Shown here: positions 54,038 through 63,370 of the stretch, one piece after another
Layout of the letters: every line of letters begins with the position of its first letter
Position numbering within the stretch: position 1 is the stretch's first letter
The notes under the pieces: generated by a model
Databases searched by the model: none
Told to the model about the DNA's origin: nothing
What the model saw: the letters and a program-made list of their open reading frames with translations, nothing else
Program-made: the position numbers and the translations under genes
From: Ignavibacteria bacterium
GTDB taxonomy: Bacteria > Bacteroidota > Ignavibacteria > Ignavibacteriales > SURF-24
NCBI GenBank assembly: GCA_025612245.1
Contig: JAAXKQ010000020.1
Span: 1 to 64,000, forward strand
Length of the DNA: 64,000 nucleotides
Direction: 5' to 3'

Positions 54038-54076
54038 CAAAAAAGCCGCCCGGTTTTGTCTTTCCCGGTGCGGCCT
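54038..54076 (-). terminator. terminator of trxB
   Basis: On the minus strand GCCGCACCGG pairs with CCGGGCGGC and TTTTTTGTTT follows. It lies about 50 bases beyond the trxB stop. Confidence 0.85.
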
Positions 54077-54127
54077 TCAAGTTGCTCAATTCCAGCTATC
54101 AAGCTGGAAAAGTTGGAAGAGTCTGTT

Positions 54128-55123
54128 TTAATCCATTCCCTGTTCGGTAAGCCATCTTTCGGCGTCAATAGCCGCCATGCAGCCCGTTCCGGCTGCAGTA
54201 ATAGCCTGCCTGTAATGTTTGTCTGCCACGTCGCCGGCGGCAAAAACGCCTTCGATATTTGTGCGTGTTGTGCCGGGCTGAACTACAAGGTAGCCCGCCT
54301 CATCCATTTCAAGGAAATCGGCAAAGACCTCAGTGTTTGGCTTGTGCCCGATTGCAATGAAAATGCCGTCGGCTTTAATCTCTTCCGTAGTGCCGTCAAC
54401 CGTATTCTGAAGGATTGCCCCGGTAACGAGTTTCCTGCCGTTTTCCTCGACACCCAGGACCTCTTTGATGACCCTGTTTGTTGCAAATTTGATCTTTGAA
54501 TTTTGCTTTGCCCTTTCGAACATTATTTTTGAAGCCCTGAATTCGTCTCTCCTGTGGACAACTATTACCTCTGCGGCATGCTTTGTCAGGTATGTGGCCT
54601 CTTCCATTGCCGTGTCGCCGCCGCCAACGACGAGCACCTTCAGGTTCTTATAAAAGAAGCCGTCGCAGGTAGCGCAGGCAGAAACGCCGTAGCCCATGTA
54701 CTTTTTTGCGCTTTCCAGGTCGAGCAGTCTTGCAGATGCCCCGGTTGAAATAATGACGGCGTCGGCTGTATATGTCTCGTCGTATGACTTAATGGTAAAT
54801 GGTCTTTTTGAAAAGTCCACGGCAGTTACTTCCTTGAAGAACAGTTTTGCGCCGAACCTCTGTGCCTGCTTGCGCATTATTTCCATCAGTCTTGGGCCCT
54901 GTATGCCTTCCTCAAAGCCGGGATAGTTTTCAATGTCCGTCGTAATTGTCAGCTGTCCTCCCGGCTGTATGCCTTCGAAGACTGCCGGGCTAAGGTTAGC
55001 CCTTGCATTATAAAGCGCCGCAGTCAGTCCCGCAGGACCAGAACCAATGATTAACACCCTGTAATGATTAGTCTCTGTTTTCATTTCACCTACTACGTTA
55101 CTTGCATCCTGAGTTGTGCTCAT
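54128..55123 (-). CDS. trxB: thioredoxin-disulfide reductase
   Basis: TrxB passes electrons from NADPH through FAD to thioredoxin. The start at 55123 follows AGGAGG at good spacing; the ATG eight codons upstream lacks a site. The 331-residue protein has the FAD motif LIIGSGPAG, the redox-active pair Cys-150/Cys-153 in SACATCDGFFYKN, the NADPH motif VVGGGDTAMEEA, and the GVFAAGDVADKHYRQA end motif. Its partner TrxA is encoded at 18165-18503. It probably ends a transcript shared with queG. Confidence 0.96.
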   Translation of the reverse strand: MSTTQDASNVVGEMKTETNHYRVLIIGSGPAGLTAALYNARANLSPAVFEGIQPGGQLTITTDIENYPGFEEGIQGPRLMEIMRKQAQRFGAKLFFKEVTAVDFSKRPFTIKSYDETYTADAVIISTGASARLLDLESAKKYMGYGVSACATCDGFFYKNLKVLVVGGGDTAMEEATYLTKHAAEVIVVHRRDEFRASKIMFERAKQNSKIKFATNRVIKEVLGVEENGRKLVTGAILQNTVDGTTEEIKADGIFIAIGHKPNTEVFADFLEMDEAGYLVVQPGTTRTNIEGVFAAGDVADKHYRQAITAAGTGCMAAIDAERWLTEQGMD

Positions 55124-55188
55124 GAATTTTCCTCCTGAATTTAACAATTTATCCCAGTTTCATGATCTGGTCTCTGTTATTTAAAATA

Positions 55189-56115
55189 TCAATGTTTTTT
55201 CAGAAAATCTGCGTTTCTTTTGAGCCCTTTGAGCTTTGCGCGGCTTATCGGGCTTCTGAAGAACCTTTTCTTAAATTCGCCATTCTCCATTGAAGCTACT
55301 TCATCAAGGTTCAATTCCATGTGTCCGTCTTCCGGGTGGAACTTTTCCTCTTTTGTCAGCTTCGGAAACTTGATGTTCCAGGGGCAGACTTCCTGGCATA
55401 TGTCGCACCCGAAAAGCCAGCCTTCAAGTTTTCCTTCAAATTCAATCCCTACTTCTCCCTTGTTCTCAATTGTCAGATACGATATGCACCTGTTTGCATC
55501 AATTACATATTCCACTGTAATTGCATTTGTAGGGCAGGCCTCCATGCACCTGGTGCAGCTGCCGCAGTGATCGGAAACCAGGCCGGAGTTACTGAATTCG
55601 TAATTTGTTATTACTGTTGCCAGGAATACCCAGCTTCCGAATTCGCGTGTTATAAGGTTTGAATGCTTTCCTATCCATCCTAAACCTGCCCTGGAGGCCC
55701 AGGCCTTATCCATTACGGGACCGGTATCGACGTATGAGACGGCTTCAAATTCGGGGTCAATGTCCTTGAGCTCCTTTAGAAACCTGTCCAGCTTTTCCCA
55801 CATTATATAGTGGTAATCTGTTCCCCAGGCGTAGCGTGAAACCTTGCCCAAGTCGGGGTTATTCGAGTGCTCTAGGTCAGTATAATAGTTTAAGGCCAGG
55901 GAAATCACGCTTTTTGCTCCCGGCAGGATATTTCGGATGTCTCGCCTTTTTTCAACGTTGCGTTCCATGTAAGCCATGCCGGCGTTATACCCCTTATCAA
56001 GCCACGCCTGAAGCTTTTCTGTTTCCCCGCTTAGTTCATCTGCCTCAGTAAAGCCGGCAAGGTCGAAGCCGGTTTTTACTGCAACATCCTTTACTATTTC
56101 ATTTGTCAGCTTCAT
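55189..56115 (-). CDS. queG: epoxyqueuosine reductase
   Basis: QueG reduces epoxyqueuosine in tRNA to queuosine, using cobalamin and two [4Fe-4S] clusters. The 308-residue protein carries SYVDTGPVMDKAWASRAGLG and WIGKHSNLITREFGSWVFL, then the cluster motifs HCGSCTRCMEACPTNAI and GCDICQEVCPWN. The 3' part of the upstream Rieske gene overlaps its start by 17 bases, so the two are translationally coupled. Cytoplasmic enzyme. Confidence 0.95.
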   Translation of the reverse strand: MKLTNEIVKDVAVKTGFDLAGFTEADELSGETEKLQAWLDKGYNAGMAYMERNVEKRRDIRNILPGAKSVISLALNYYTDLEHSNNPDLGKVSRYAWGTDYHYIMWEKLDRFLKELKDIDPEFEAVSYVDTGPVMDKAWASRAGLGWIGKHSNLITREFGSWVFLATVITNYEFSNSGLVSDHCGSCTRCMEACPTNAITVEYVIDANRCISYLTIENKGEVGIEFEGKLEGWLFGCDICQEVCPWNIKFPKLTKEEKFHPEDGHMELNLDEVASMENGEFKKRFFRSPISRAKLKGLKRNADFLKKH

Positions 56116-56428
56116 CAGTCTTTACATAAATAAAATTATTCTCTACTCTTACGGCGTAGCTTTTCAGTCCTCTCAAGCCCGTCTTTTTGCAGCCAGTTCT
56201 AAGGTCAAATTCCCAGCCGTGCGCAGGGCATACAACACAGCCATTTTCAAGAAAGCCGTCAAAAATTATTGCTGCATGTTGATGTGGGCAGACGTTATCC
56301 AGTGCAAAAACCCCGTTGTCAGTCCTGAAGAGGGCTATTTCAGTCTCGTCTATTAAAAATTTCCTGCCTTCATTTTCCTTAAGGTCATTTAGCCTGCAAA
56401 GCTTTGTAAACCCCTCGCTATCTCTCAT
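56099..56428 (-). CDS. Rieske 2Fe-2S protein
   Basis: This 109-residue protein is a stand-alone Rieske domain with cluster ligands in VCPHQHAAI (Cys-x-His) and VVCPAHGWEFDLRTG (Cys-x2-His). No membrane helix or signal is present, so it is a soluble NirD-like or bacterial ferredoxin-type electron carrier. It overlaps queG at its 3' end and shares one base with the MBL gene upstream. Whether it serves QueG as electron donor is an open possibility supported only by the gene order. Confidence 0.9.
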   Translation of the reverse strand: MRDSEGFTKLCRLNDLKENEGRKFLIDETEIALFRTDNGVFALDNVCPHQHAAIIFDGFLENGCVVCPAHGWEFDLRTGCKKTGLRGLKSYAVRVENNFIYVKTDEADK

Positions 56429-57273
56429 TAACTAATATCAAACCTTTCTTTTATCTTAAACCCCTTATCGGTAATCATAACAGTAGCGCAAGCTGAGAAA
56501 GGGTCGTGCTCAAAAATAAGTTTCCAGTTTTCTTCTGCGGCCTTAGTCAGAATTTCCTTTTTTTCTTCAAGTGTAATCAGGGGCTGAAGATCATAGCCCA
56601 TAATATACGGCAAATGAATGTGCGAAGCCAACGGTATCAGGTCCCCGCAGTACAAAAATGTATCACCTCCGGAGGAGACTTTTACAAGCTGCTGCCCGAA
56701 AGTATGGCCGTTTACCTGGAGGAGCTCAATTTCGTCGTCGAAGGAGGAATTGCCCTCAAGAAACTTCAGCACGCCCTGTTCAAGCAGGGGAACGAAGTTC
56801 TGCTTGATATAACTCCCTTTGTCCCTGTCCGAAGGATTCAGTGCCCAGTTAAGGTTCTGCTTCTGGATGTAATAGCCAGCATTTGGAAATGCCGGTAAAA
56901 GCTTTCCGTCGTCATAGCTCGTTGCCCCGCCGGCATGGTCAAAATGGCAATGTGTCAGTATTACGTCTGTAATTTCCTCCGGGTAGACCCCTTTTGCCGA
57001 AAGGAGAGCGGCTATGGTTCCAGAGGGACTTTTAATCTCATAAATACTGTGGGATTTTTCGTCCCACTTGTCTCCCATTCCCGTATCTACAAGGACCTTT
57101 TTGTCGTCTGAAGTCAAAAGGAGGCACCTTGTATTTAATCTGATACGGTTTTTCTCGTCTGCCGGATTTGACTTTTCCCAAAGTGGTTTGGGGATAATTC
57201 CGAACATTGCCCCTCCGTCCAGGGCAAAGCTGCCGGCTTCAAGGATTTCAAGTTTATATTTCCCGATTTTCAT
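56428..57273 (-). CDS. MBL-fold metallo-hydrolase
   Basis: The 281-residue protein has the metallo-beta-lactamase metal motif THCHFDHAGGA near residue 110 (HxHxDH), an upstream VDTGMGDKWDE and downstream TFLYCGDLIPLASHIH with a metal Asp. N-terminal KLEILEAGSFALDGGAMFGI is common in lactonase and quorum-quenching-like relatives, but the substrate is not predictable. It is the first gene of the MBL-Rieske-queG cluster. Confidence 0.9.
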   Translation of the reverse strand: MKIGKYKLEILEAGSFALDGGAMFGIIPKPLWEKSNPADEKNRIRLNTRCLLLTSDDKKVLVDTGMGDKWDEKSHSIYEIKSPSGTIAALLSAKGVYPEEITDVILTHCHFDHAGGATSYDDGKLLPAFPNAGYYIQKQNLNWALNPSDRDKGSYIKQNFVPLLEQGVLKFLEGNSSFDDEIELLQVNGHTFGQQLVKVSSGGDTFLYCGDLIPLASHIHLPYIMGYDLQPLITLEEKKEILTKAAEENWKLIFEHDPFSACATVMITDKGFKIKERFDIS

Positions 57274-57414
57274 ATAAATAAGATGACTAATCCGTTAATA
57301 GGTTTCATATAATATAAGTGAAATTAAAGCGAAATTCTAATGCGATCTTAAATTAGTTCTTCTCCCGGGGAGAGAAAAGAAACTCCGGCAAGGAGGTAAG
57401 GGAGCCTCCCCTAA

Positions 57415-57460
57415 AAACAAAAAACCGCAACGGCCTGTACATAAGACAGGCCTTTACGGT
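57415..57460 (-). terminator. terminator of the ferredoxin gene
   Basis: On the minus strand ACCGTAAAGGCCTGT pairs with ACAGGCCGTTGCGGT (one mismatch region), then TTTTTTGTTT follows. Confidence 0.85.
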
Positions 57461-57489
57461 TAAATTGGGTCAAACTGATTGATCAGAAA

Positions 57490-57822
57490 TTATCTGCCCA
57501 CGGCATCCAGCTCTTCTTTCTTAGCCATTAAGGTGTCTTTTTCTTCCACATGGTTCGGGTCAGGGACACAGCAGTCAACAGGGCAAACGGCAGCGCACTG
57601 AGGTTCATCGTGGAAGCCTACACATTCCGTACATTTATCAGGAACGATGTAAAAGAAATCGTTCTTTACGAATCTGGTAGCGCCAGAGGGAGCAGCATCA
57701 CCTTCGCCATAATTTTTTCCGCCTAAAACCCATTCGCTTCCTCCCTCATAGATTGCATTATTCGGGCATTCGGGTTCGCATGCACCGCAGTTGATGCATT
57801 CTTCGGTTATCATAATAGCCAT
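57490..57822 (-). CDS. Alvin-type 2[4Fe-4S] ferredoxin
   Basis: The 110-residue electron carrier has a first motif CINCGACEPECPNNAIY (10-26) and a second motif CTECVGFHDEPQCAAVCPVDC with the eight-residue insertion of Allochromatium-type ferredoxins. The C-terminal helix (DTLMAKKEELDAVGR) is also typical. The middle loop is longer than usual, with GGKNYGEGDAAPSG. It is a separate, single-gene unit. Confidence 0.93.
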   Translation of the reverse strand: MAIMITEECINCGACEPECPNNAIYEGGSEWVLGGKNYGEGDAAPSGATRFVKNDFFYIVPDKCTECVGFHDEPQCAAVCPVDCCVPDPNHVEEKDTLMAKKEELDAVGR

Positions 57823-58012
57823 GGTCTTAAACTCCTATAAGTTAATTATACATTTATAAAGCAAAATTAGGACACATTGATTGAGACTAATTGTACCGGC
57901 AGAAATAAGGTAATAAAAAGAACCAAATATTACAATAATTTTTCAGTCGGGTAGCCAATTTTAATAATTAGGGACATTATAATCAAGACAAAAAAATCTG
58001 AAATAGAAAATT

Positions 58013-58756
58013 CTACCAGCTTCCGCTTGAGCCGCCTCCTCCGAAAGAGCCGCCACCGCCGGAGAAGCCTCCGAAACCGCCGCCGCCGCCGGATCCTCCT
58101 CCTCCAAAGCCTCCAAAGCCGCTTCCGCCGCCGCCCCAGAAGATAAAGCCACCGCCTCTTCTTCTTCTGCCGCCCCTGAAAATGAAGTTAAAGAGGATGA
58201 AAAGCAGAATTATTATAAATGTGGCCAGGCCTTTGAAGTTTGTTCCAGTATGTTTTTTTGTCTTTGCCTTATATTCACCTGCAGTGGCAGCTTTGATGGC
58301 ATCCAGACCGGAGCGGATCCCCTCGAAATAATTGCCGCGCTGGAAATAAGGCTTGACTTCGTTTCGGAGGATTGAATTTGAAAGTGCGTCGGGAAGGGGG
58401 CCTTCAAGCCCATAGCCCACTTCAATCCTGAATTTTCTGTCTTCCTTTACCACAAGGAAAAGGATTCCATTGCTGTTCTCCTTTGTTCCGATCTTGTTCT
58501 TTGCCGCTACCTCATAGGAATAAGATTCCAGCGGATAGTCTCCAATAGAGGATACCATAAGGAATATTACCTGGTTGCTCGTCGTGTCGCTGAATGTCTT
58601 AAGGTCCCTGTTTAGGTAAGCCAGTTCCTCTTCGGAAAGAGTTCCGGTAAAGTCATTTGCCCAGGCCGTGAGACTTGGAATCTCAGGCTGCTGGGCAAAC
58701 AAATTCTGAACAGAAAAGAGAAAAATTAAGAGAAAGTAAAAAGAGATTTTTTTCAT
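58013..58756 (-). CDS. TPM domain protein with glycine-rich tail
   Basis: The 247-residue protein has a signal peptide (FYFLLIFLFSVQNLFAQQ), the TPM domain (PSLTAWANDFTGTLSEEELA, then GNYFEGIRSGLDAIKAATAG), one membrane helix (GLATFIIILLFILFNFIF) and a tail of about 50 residues that is nearly all Gly, Ser and Phe. Related proteins (YgcG) act in membrane stress or Photosystem II repair in other organisms. It lies six bases downstream of lemA. Confidence 0.9.
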   Translation of the reverse strand: MKKISFYFLLIFLFSVQNLFAQQPEIPSLTAWANDFTGTLSEEELAYLNRDLKTFSDTTSNQVIFLMVSSIGDYPLESYSYEVAAKNKIGTKENSNGILFLVVKEDRKFRIEVGYGLEGPLPDALSNSILRNEVKPYFQRGNYFEGIRSGLDAIKAATAGEYKAKTKKHTGTNFKGLATFIIILLFILFNFIFRGGRRRRGGGFIFWGGGGSGFGGFGGGGSGGGGGFGGFSGGGGSFGGGGSSGSW

Positions 58757-58762
58757 GTTAAG

Positions 58763-59368
58763 TTAAAATTCCACCTTTGGGGCAGTTTCTGCGCCCGCAG
58801 CAGATTTGAAATACTGCTTTTCCCTGAAGCCTGCCATGTTTGCAAATATGAAAGCCGGGAATCGTTTTATCCTGGTATTATACTCCTGGACGACCTGGTT
58901 GAATTTCATTCTTTCGACTGCAATACGGTTTTCCGTTCCTTCGAGCTGTGCCTGCAGCTGCAGGAAGTTCTCATTTGCCTTCAGGTTCGGGTAATTTTCC
59001 ACTGTAACTAAAAGTCTTGAGAGGGCACTTCCCAAATTAGACTGTGCGGACTGGAAGCGCTGAAATGCCTGCGGGTCGCTCAGCATTTCGGGAGTCAGCT
59101 TTATCTGATTGACGCTGGCCCTGGCCTCGGTTACTTTAGTTAATACTTCTTTTTCGAAATTTGCGTAGCCTTTTACCGTATTGACAAGATTCGGTATCAG
59201 GTCGGCTCTTCTCTGATACTGGTTTTCCACCTGGCTCCAGCTCTGGTTAACAGATTCATTTAATGAGACCAGGCTGTTATAGACGCCAACACCCCACATT
59301 ACAAGACCAATTATTATAACAAGAATGACACCGGCAATGGAGCATCCTACCAGTAGACTTCTTTTCAT
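58763..59368 (-). CDS. lemA: LemA family protein
   Basis: The start at 59368 (MKRSLLVGCSIAGVILVII) follows GGAGG; a start nine codons upstream is less likely. The roughly 201-residue protein has an N-terminal membrane helix and a coiled-coil body: VQN-like SWSQVENQYQRRADLIPNLV, VKGYANFEKEVLTKVTEARA, and ENRIAVERMKFNQVVQEYNT. LemA works with TPM/YgcG proteins at the membrane. Together with the next gene it forms a two-gene operon. Confidence 0.93.
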   Translation of the reverse strand: MKRSLLVGCSIAGVILVIIIGLVMWGVGVYNSLVSLNESVNQSWSQVENQYQRRADLIPNLVNTVKGYANFEKEVLTKVTEARASVNQIKLTPEMLSDPQAFQRFQSAQSNLGSALSRLLVTVENYPNLKANENFLQLQAQLEGTENRIAVERMKFNQVVQEYNTRIKRFPAFIFANMAGFREKQYFKSAAGAETAPKVEF

Positions 59369-59501
59369 TAACTCCTCCGTAAAATTAAGATTCAAAAATG
59401 AGCTTTAAAAAGGGACCCGGGTACTTATACAACTCTTCCTGAAAAAACGTATCATCGCAAGTAAAGCCATAATCAATTTATATAATAAATAAACAACAAT
59501 A

Positions 59502-60863
59502 TCAATTTGTAAGACTTCTCATTGGTGCAGGTATTCTTCCGCCCCTTAAAACAAGATTGTCACAGCGAAGCTGGCGTACGGGCATAATTGGTGCCTGTCC
59601 GAGCAGACCGCCGTAGTCGACAAATTCCCCGACTTTTTTCCCGTAAGCAGGGATAATCCTGACGGCCGTAGTCTTGTCGTTAATCATGCCTATTGCCGAT
59701 TCATCCGAAATGATGCCTGCAATTGTTGTTGCAGGTGTATCGCCCGGAACGGCAATCATATCAAGTCCGACAGAGCAGACTGCAGTCATTGCTTCAAGTT
59801 TTTCAAGCGAAAGATAGCCCATCTTGGCTGCATAAATCATTCCGGCATCTTCGCTGACAGGAATAAAAGCGCCGCTCATTCCGCCAACCGAAGAGCTTGC
59901 CATAAGACCCGCCTTCTTTACACTGTCGTTTAACATCGCGAGGGCCGCCGTCGTTCCAGGGGCGCCAACGTATTCAACGCCCATGGCCTGAAGTATGTCT
60001 GCAATTGAGTCGCCTTCGGCAGGTGTGGGGGCAAGTGAAATATCCACTATTCCGAAGGGAATGCCGTGCTTTTCGGCAACCTTACGCCCCATAAGCTCTC
60101 CTGCGCGAGTGATCTTAAAAATTGTGCGTTTAATTACTTCTGCAAGCTGCTGTAGGTCTACTTTACCGGCCGAGCGGATTGCATCCAGAACAACGCCGGG
60201 GCCGCTGATGCCGACGTTCATTACAACTTCCGGCTCCGTGACGCCGTGAAATGCGCCGGCAACAAAAGGGTTGTCCTCGGGCACGTTGCAGAAGACAACA
60301 AGCTTTGCGCAGCCGATTGAATCCCTGTCCTTTGTCAGTTCGGCAGTTTTCTTTATGATTTCCGACATAATGTTGACGGCATCCATATTTATGCCCGCCT
60401 TTGTTGAGGCTACGTTGACGCTTGAGCATACCCGTCCGGTCTCGGCAAGAGCGTAGGGAATGGAGTTTACGAGTTCGCGATCCCCGTTTGTAAAACCCTT
60501 CTGTACCAGGGCCGAATATCCGGCCAGGTAATCCACGCCCACCTCCATTGCGGCCCTGTCCAAAATCTTTGCTATCTCCACAAATTCATCTGCCTTGAAG
60601 GCATCGCCAACAATTGATAAGGGGGTAATGGATATGCGTTTATTTGCAATTGAAATTCCGTATTTGCTTTCAATTTCCTTTGCAAATTTCACATGGTTCT
60701 GTCCGTATTTAGTAATTTTGTCGTAGATCTTCTGTTTCGTGACTTCGAGATTCCTGTCGGCACAGTCCCTTAAACTTATACCCATAGTAACAGTACGGAT
60801 ATCGAAGTGCTCAATTTCCGTCATTTTTATGGTTTCAAGTATTTCATCAAATTCGTAAGGCAA
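59502..60863 (-). CDS. PFL family protein (DUF711)
   Basis: The 453-residue protein matches DUF711, a family related in structure to pyruvate formate-lyase but without glycyl-radical chemistry shown here. A TTG start at 60863 is chosen because AGGAG lies upstream. [20 protein letters not shown] is the typical N-terminus, and [20 protein letters not shown] and [20 protein letters not shown] are also family-specific. It follows the ACT gene by 56 bases; this pairing is conserved widely and points to a shared, unknown metabolic role. Confidence 0.92.
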   Translation of the reverse strand: MPYEFDEILETIKMTEIEHFDIRTVTMGISLRDCADRNLEVTKQKIYDKITKYGQNHVKFAKEIESKYGISIANKRISITPLSIVGDAFKADEFVEIAKILDRAAMEVGVDYLAGYSALVQKGFTNGDRELVNSIPYALAETGRVCSSVNVASTKAGINMDAVNIMSEIIKKTAELTKDRDSIGCAKLVVFCNVPEDNPFVAGAFHGVTEPEVVMNVGISGPGVVLDAIRSAGKVDLQQLAEVIKRTIFKITRAGELMGRKVAEKHGIPFGIVDISLAPTPAEGDSIADILQAMGVEYVGAPGTTAALAMLNDSVKKAGLMASSSVGGMSGAFIPVSEDAGMIYAAKMGYLSLEKLEAMTAVCSVGLDMIAVPGDTPATTIAGIISDESAIGMINDKTTAVRIIPAYGKKVGEFVDYGGLLGQAPIMPVRQLRCDNLVLRGGRIPAPMRSLTN

Positions 60864-60919
60864 GGTAGTATTCTCCTGTTATCTAAAACTTAAAATAAAA
60901 TGTACCGGTGCTTTTAGCA

Positions 60920-61345
60920 TTAAATCCTGTGCATGAACCTGAAGAGGTCCTCGTGCTGCATGAATATTTTAATTTTCAGGTCGTCTGCAACCCTGGACAT
61001 CTCGTCCTGTATTTCTTTAAGGTCCCTTGCGCTGTTGGTGATGTCAATGAGCATAATCATGGAAAAGAATTCCTGCATTATCTTCTGGCTGATGTCCTGT
61101 ATGTCGCAGTTATTGTCGCTGAGCGCCTTTGTAATAGAGCTTACGATGCCCGGGTGGTTCAGGCCGTAGGCTGTAAGTATAACTCTTCCGCTTGAAAAAT
61201 CGCTGACTGCGGCTTTGCTGCTTGCCTCAATTTTGGAGACTGACGTCTGTACGACTTTTCTGACCAGTTCAGGAGAAGCTTTCTCTCCGAGTTCCTCAAT
61301 TGCGCTCAGCGTAATTTGTCTTATTTCATCTTCTGATAATCTCAC
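60920..61345 (-). CDS. ACT domain protein
   Basis: The 141-residue protein has a helical N-terminus (DEIRQITLSAIEELGEKASP) and an ACT domain (GRVILTAYGLNHPGIVSSIT, then EFFSMIMLIDITNSARDLKE) like the UPF0237 family. It likely binds a small ligand and regulates the PFL protein encoded next. Its start overlaps the end of the upstream secreted-protein gene in ATGA. Confidence 0.9.
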   Translation of the reverse strand: MRLSEDEIRQITLSAIEELGEKASPELVRKVVQTSVSKIEASSKAAVSDFSSGRVILTAYGLNHPGIVSSITKALSDNNCDIQDISQKIMQEFFSMIMLIDITNSARDLKEIQDEMSRVADDLKIKIFMQHEDLFRFMHRI

Positions 61346-62193
61346 GGTTTTAACCCTTTATAATTATTCTGTAAGTAAATTAGCGCATCTTTTGAAATTT
61401 GTGAATTTCTCTCTATGGCAAATTTTTCGGCGTTCTGAACGTTGCCCCTGTGGAAACGGAAAAAAAGCCCTGCTTCAACGAGCCCGTCAAACGCCCGCTC
61501 TTCTGCAAATGAATTGTAAGTCAGGTAGCCTAAAAATCCTGTCCAGGCCATTGACATTATGCCTGAGACGTAGTTTCCAGTATAAAATTGCCCAGAACCG
61601 GGTAGAATATAAGAAATTACTTTTGCAAATGACACAGAATATTTTGCCTTTTCGACCTCCCGGCAGAAGCCTGAAAGCTCGTCTGCGCTGCCGGATTTCA
61701 GGAATTCTTCAGAAGCTTTAGCCCAGTCGTCGTCAAAAATATATGCCCAGCCTTTCCAGTAATTGATCTCCTTCAGCCTTTGGGTAAACCGGGGCTCTTT
61801 TTCCATCTGCTTTAGGATCAAGAGGGCATTATCAGCTGTACGCCTTAAGATGTTGGACCTTACGAGCTCTGTCTTTGCCAGAAAAAGCGCGCTGTCATCG
61901 GGCGCCGCTAGCTGTGAAAGGCTGAAATACTTTACCGCATCATCCAGCTTTGCACCCTTCTTATATGAATACCCTATCAGGTAATTGCACCTGAATGCAT
62001 ATTCCTTCTTCTGGTCGAAAAAAAGAAGCCTTTTCAGTTCTGTAATGGCGTCGAAGTAATTCTCCTTTGCAATTAGTCCCTGTGCAAGCTGAAACTGCCT
62101 TTCAAGGGGAGTCTGAGCCTTCAATACCGTACCCGGTACTGTAAGTAAACAGAAGAAAAGGAAGAAAAGTGCTCTATTTGCAAAAATATTCAT
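61342..62193 (-). CDS. secreted PGSGQ-type membrane protein, paralogue 2
   Basis: The start at 62193 (MNIFANRALFFLFFCLLTVP, ending LKAQ) opens a signal peptide. The roughly 283-residue protein has a TPR-like helical middle (residues 30-160) and then a membrane hairpin FAKVISYILPGSGQFYTGNY, ending in a hydrophilic tail. PGSGQFYTG recalls the DUF5683/TM2 turn. A paralogue with PGLGKAYAGEWGDG is encoded immediately upstream, overlapping by 20 bases. The role is unknown. Confidence 0.8.
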   Translation of the reverse strand: MNIFANRALFFLFFCLLTVPGTVLKAQTPLERQFQLAQGLIAKENYFDAITELKRLLFFDQKKEYAFRCNYLIGYSYKKGAKLDDAVKYFSLSQLAAPDDSALFLAKTELVRSNILRRTADNALLILKQMEKEPRFTQRLKEINYWKGWAYIFDDDWAKASEEFLKSGSADELSGFCREVEKAKYSVSFAKVISYILPGSGQFYTGNYVSGIMSMAWTGFLGYLTYNSFAEERAFDGLVEAGLFFRFHRGNVQNAEKFAIERNSQISKDALIYLQNNYKGLKP

Positions 62194-63049
62194 ATACGGG
62201 CAAAAAGTAATTATTATCATTAAGGTATAATTTCAGGTCGGAGGTGAATGTAAAATCGATCCGTGCGTTGTATATCTGCGCCTGAGCGGCGGAGCCGTAA
62301 ACATTTCCCGCATAAAAAAGCGCTACAAGTCCTCCGAATAAGTATCCCCTGAAGCTGTGGTGCGCCCTCAGGTTATCGTATGAAACGTAGCCTAAAACGC
62401 CCGTAACAATTAAAGACGTCAGACCGTCGCCCCATTCACCTGCGTATGCTTTCCCGAGTCCGGGCACTATGGCAGAAAGTATGGCGGCTTTAAGGGGACT
62501 TTTATAATTGGGATCCCTTTTCCTTGAATAAAACTTGGCAATTTCACTTCCCGCGGCACCGGGAAAAGCACGCATAAATTCCTCTTTCCCGGGCAGTGCT
62601 GCACTGTCAAGCAAATAAGAAGTATAGTAAAGCTTTCTTACGGGGTCAATGTATTTCGCGGGAAGAAGTGATTTTTGAACGTACATTTCCCTGAAGGAAG
62701 AAAAATCATTGGTGAAGAACTTTAATTTATAAAGTTCGAGCCTGGCCTCATCGGAAAAGACGTTATTAAAGGTGAGGCTATTAAACCTTTCCCCGGCTTC
62801 CTTAGACTGTCCCATTTTTGAAAAGCCGAGAGCGATCTTAAATTTCAGGGTGTCGGAATTGATTCCGGGAAGCTCCAGCAAGTTTTCATATTCCGTAACA
62901 GCTCTAAGGTAGTCTTTCTGGCAGAAGAGGTAGTCTGCAAATTTAAGGACATTTTCCGGCGAGTGCAGGGAATTCAAAGAGTCATTCTGCGCCATTAGTG
63001 GCAGGAAGGCCAGGAGCCAGACAAATCCAATTAAGTGGTATTTATTCAT
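62174..63049 (-). CDS. secreted PGLGK-type membrane protein, paralogue 1
   Basis: The 291-residue protein has a signal peptide (HLIGFVWLLAFLPLMAQND), a TPR-like helical region, and the hairpin AAILSAIVPGLGKAYAGEWG followed by ITGVLGYVSYDN-like TM segments and GNVYGSAAQAQIYNARIDF. Order and motifs match the neighbouring gene, so the two arose by tandem duplication. They are the first two genes of an operon that continues into ACT and PFL. Confidence 0.8.
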   Translation of the reverse strand: MNKYHLIGFVWLLAFLPLMAQNDSLNSLHSPENVLKFADYLFCQKDYLRAVTEYENLLELPGINSDTLKFKIALGFSKMGQSKEAGERFNSLTFNNVFSDEARLELYKLKFFTNDFSSFREMYVQKSLLPAKYIDPVRKLYYTSYLLDSAALPGKEEFMRAFPGAAGSEIAKFYSRKRDPNYKSPLKAAILSAIVPGLGKAYAGEWGDGLTSLIVTGVLGYVSYDNLRAHHSFRGYLFGGLVALFYAGNVYGSAAQAQIYNARIDFTFTSDLKLYLNDNNYFLPVYEYFCK

Positions 63050-63370
63050 TAAATGCCGGAATATTAAAGATGATTTAGGGAAAATAACACCTGCGGGCTA
63101 TTATAGCAAGTGTCTGCATTGCCATAATGCCCATTGGCCCCGGGGCGAAAGGAAAGGGGTATATATTATAGGTCGTGGCAATTCAATAAGAGCAGCAGAG
63201 ATTATTTATCCGGCAATTTCTTCTCTCACCGGATGTTCGGGAGCTAAAGCCTGGAAGGGGAGGAGGGGAATTTCCCTGTTACCAATAGTTAAAGCTATAG
63301 GCTAGTCAAAAAATAAATTTCTGATTCGATAGCCCCGGCTTCCCAGGAGGCAAAACGGCCGGGCTTATGA
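63050..63370. other. 321-base intergenic region with palindromic repeat
   Basis: The only recognisable content is the dispersed element at 63238-63313, shared with 46418-46542. The rest has no ORF or known RNA. It separates the secreted YidD-domain gene from the paralogue operon. Confidence 0.5.
63238..63313. repeat. dispersed intergenic palindromic element, copy 2
   Basis: CGGGAGCTAAAGCCTGGAAG and a segment ending in TTAAAGCTATAGGCTAGTCA followed by AAAA correspond to the two modules at 46418-46542. The core ATAG-TTAAAG-CTAT can form a small hairpin. Confidence 0.6.

Noticed and set aside
58013-58140. Repeat-rich CCGCC/CCTCC tract as tandem repeat or CRISPR-like array
   Set aside because: It encodes the glycine-rich tail of the TPM-domain protein; units are irregular and no spacers exist.
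61215-61721. Plus-strand ORF of 168 codons
   Set aside because: It is antisense to the ACT and secreted paralogue genes, both of which have clear motifs.
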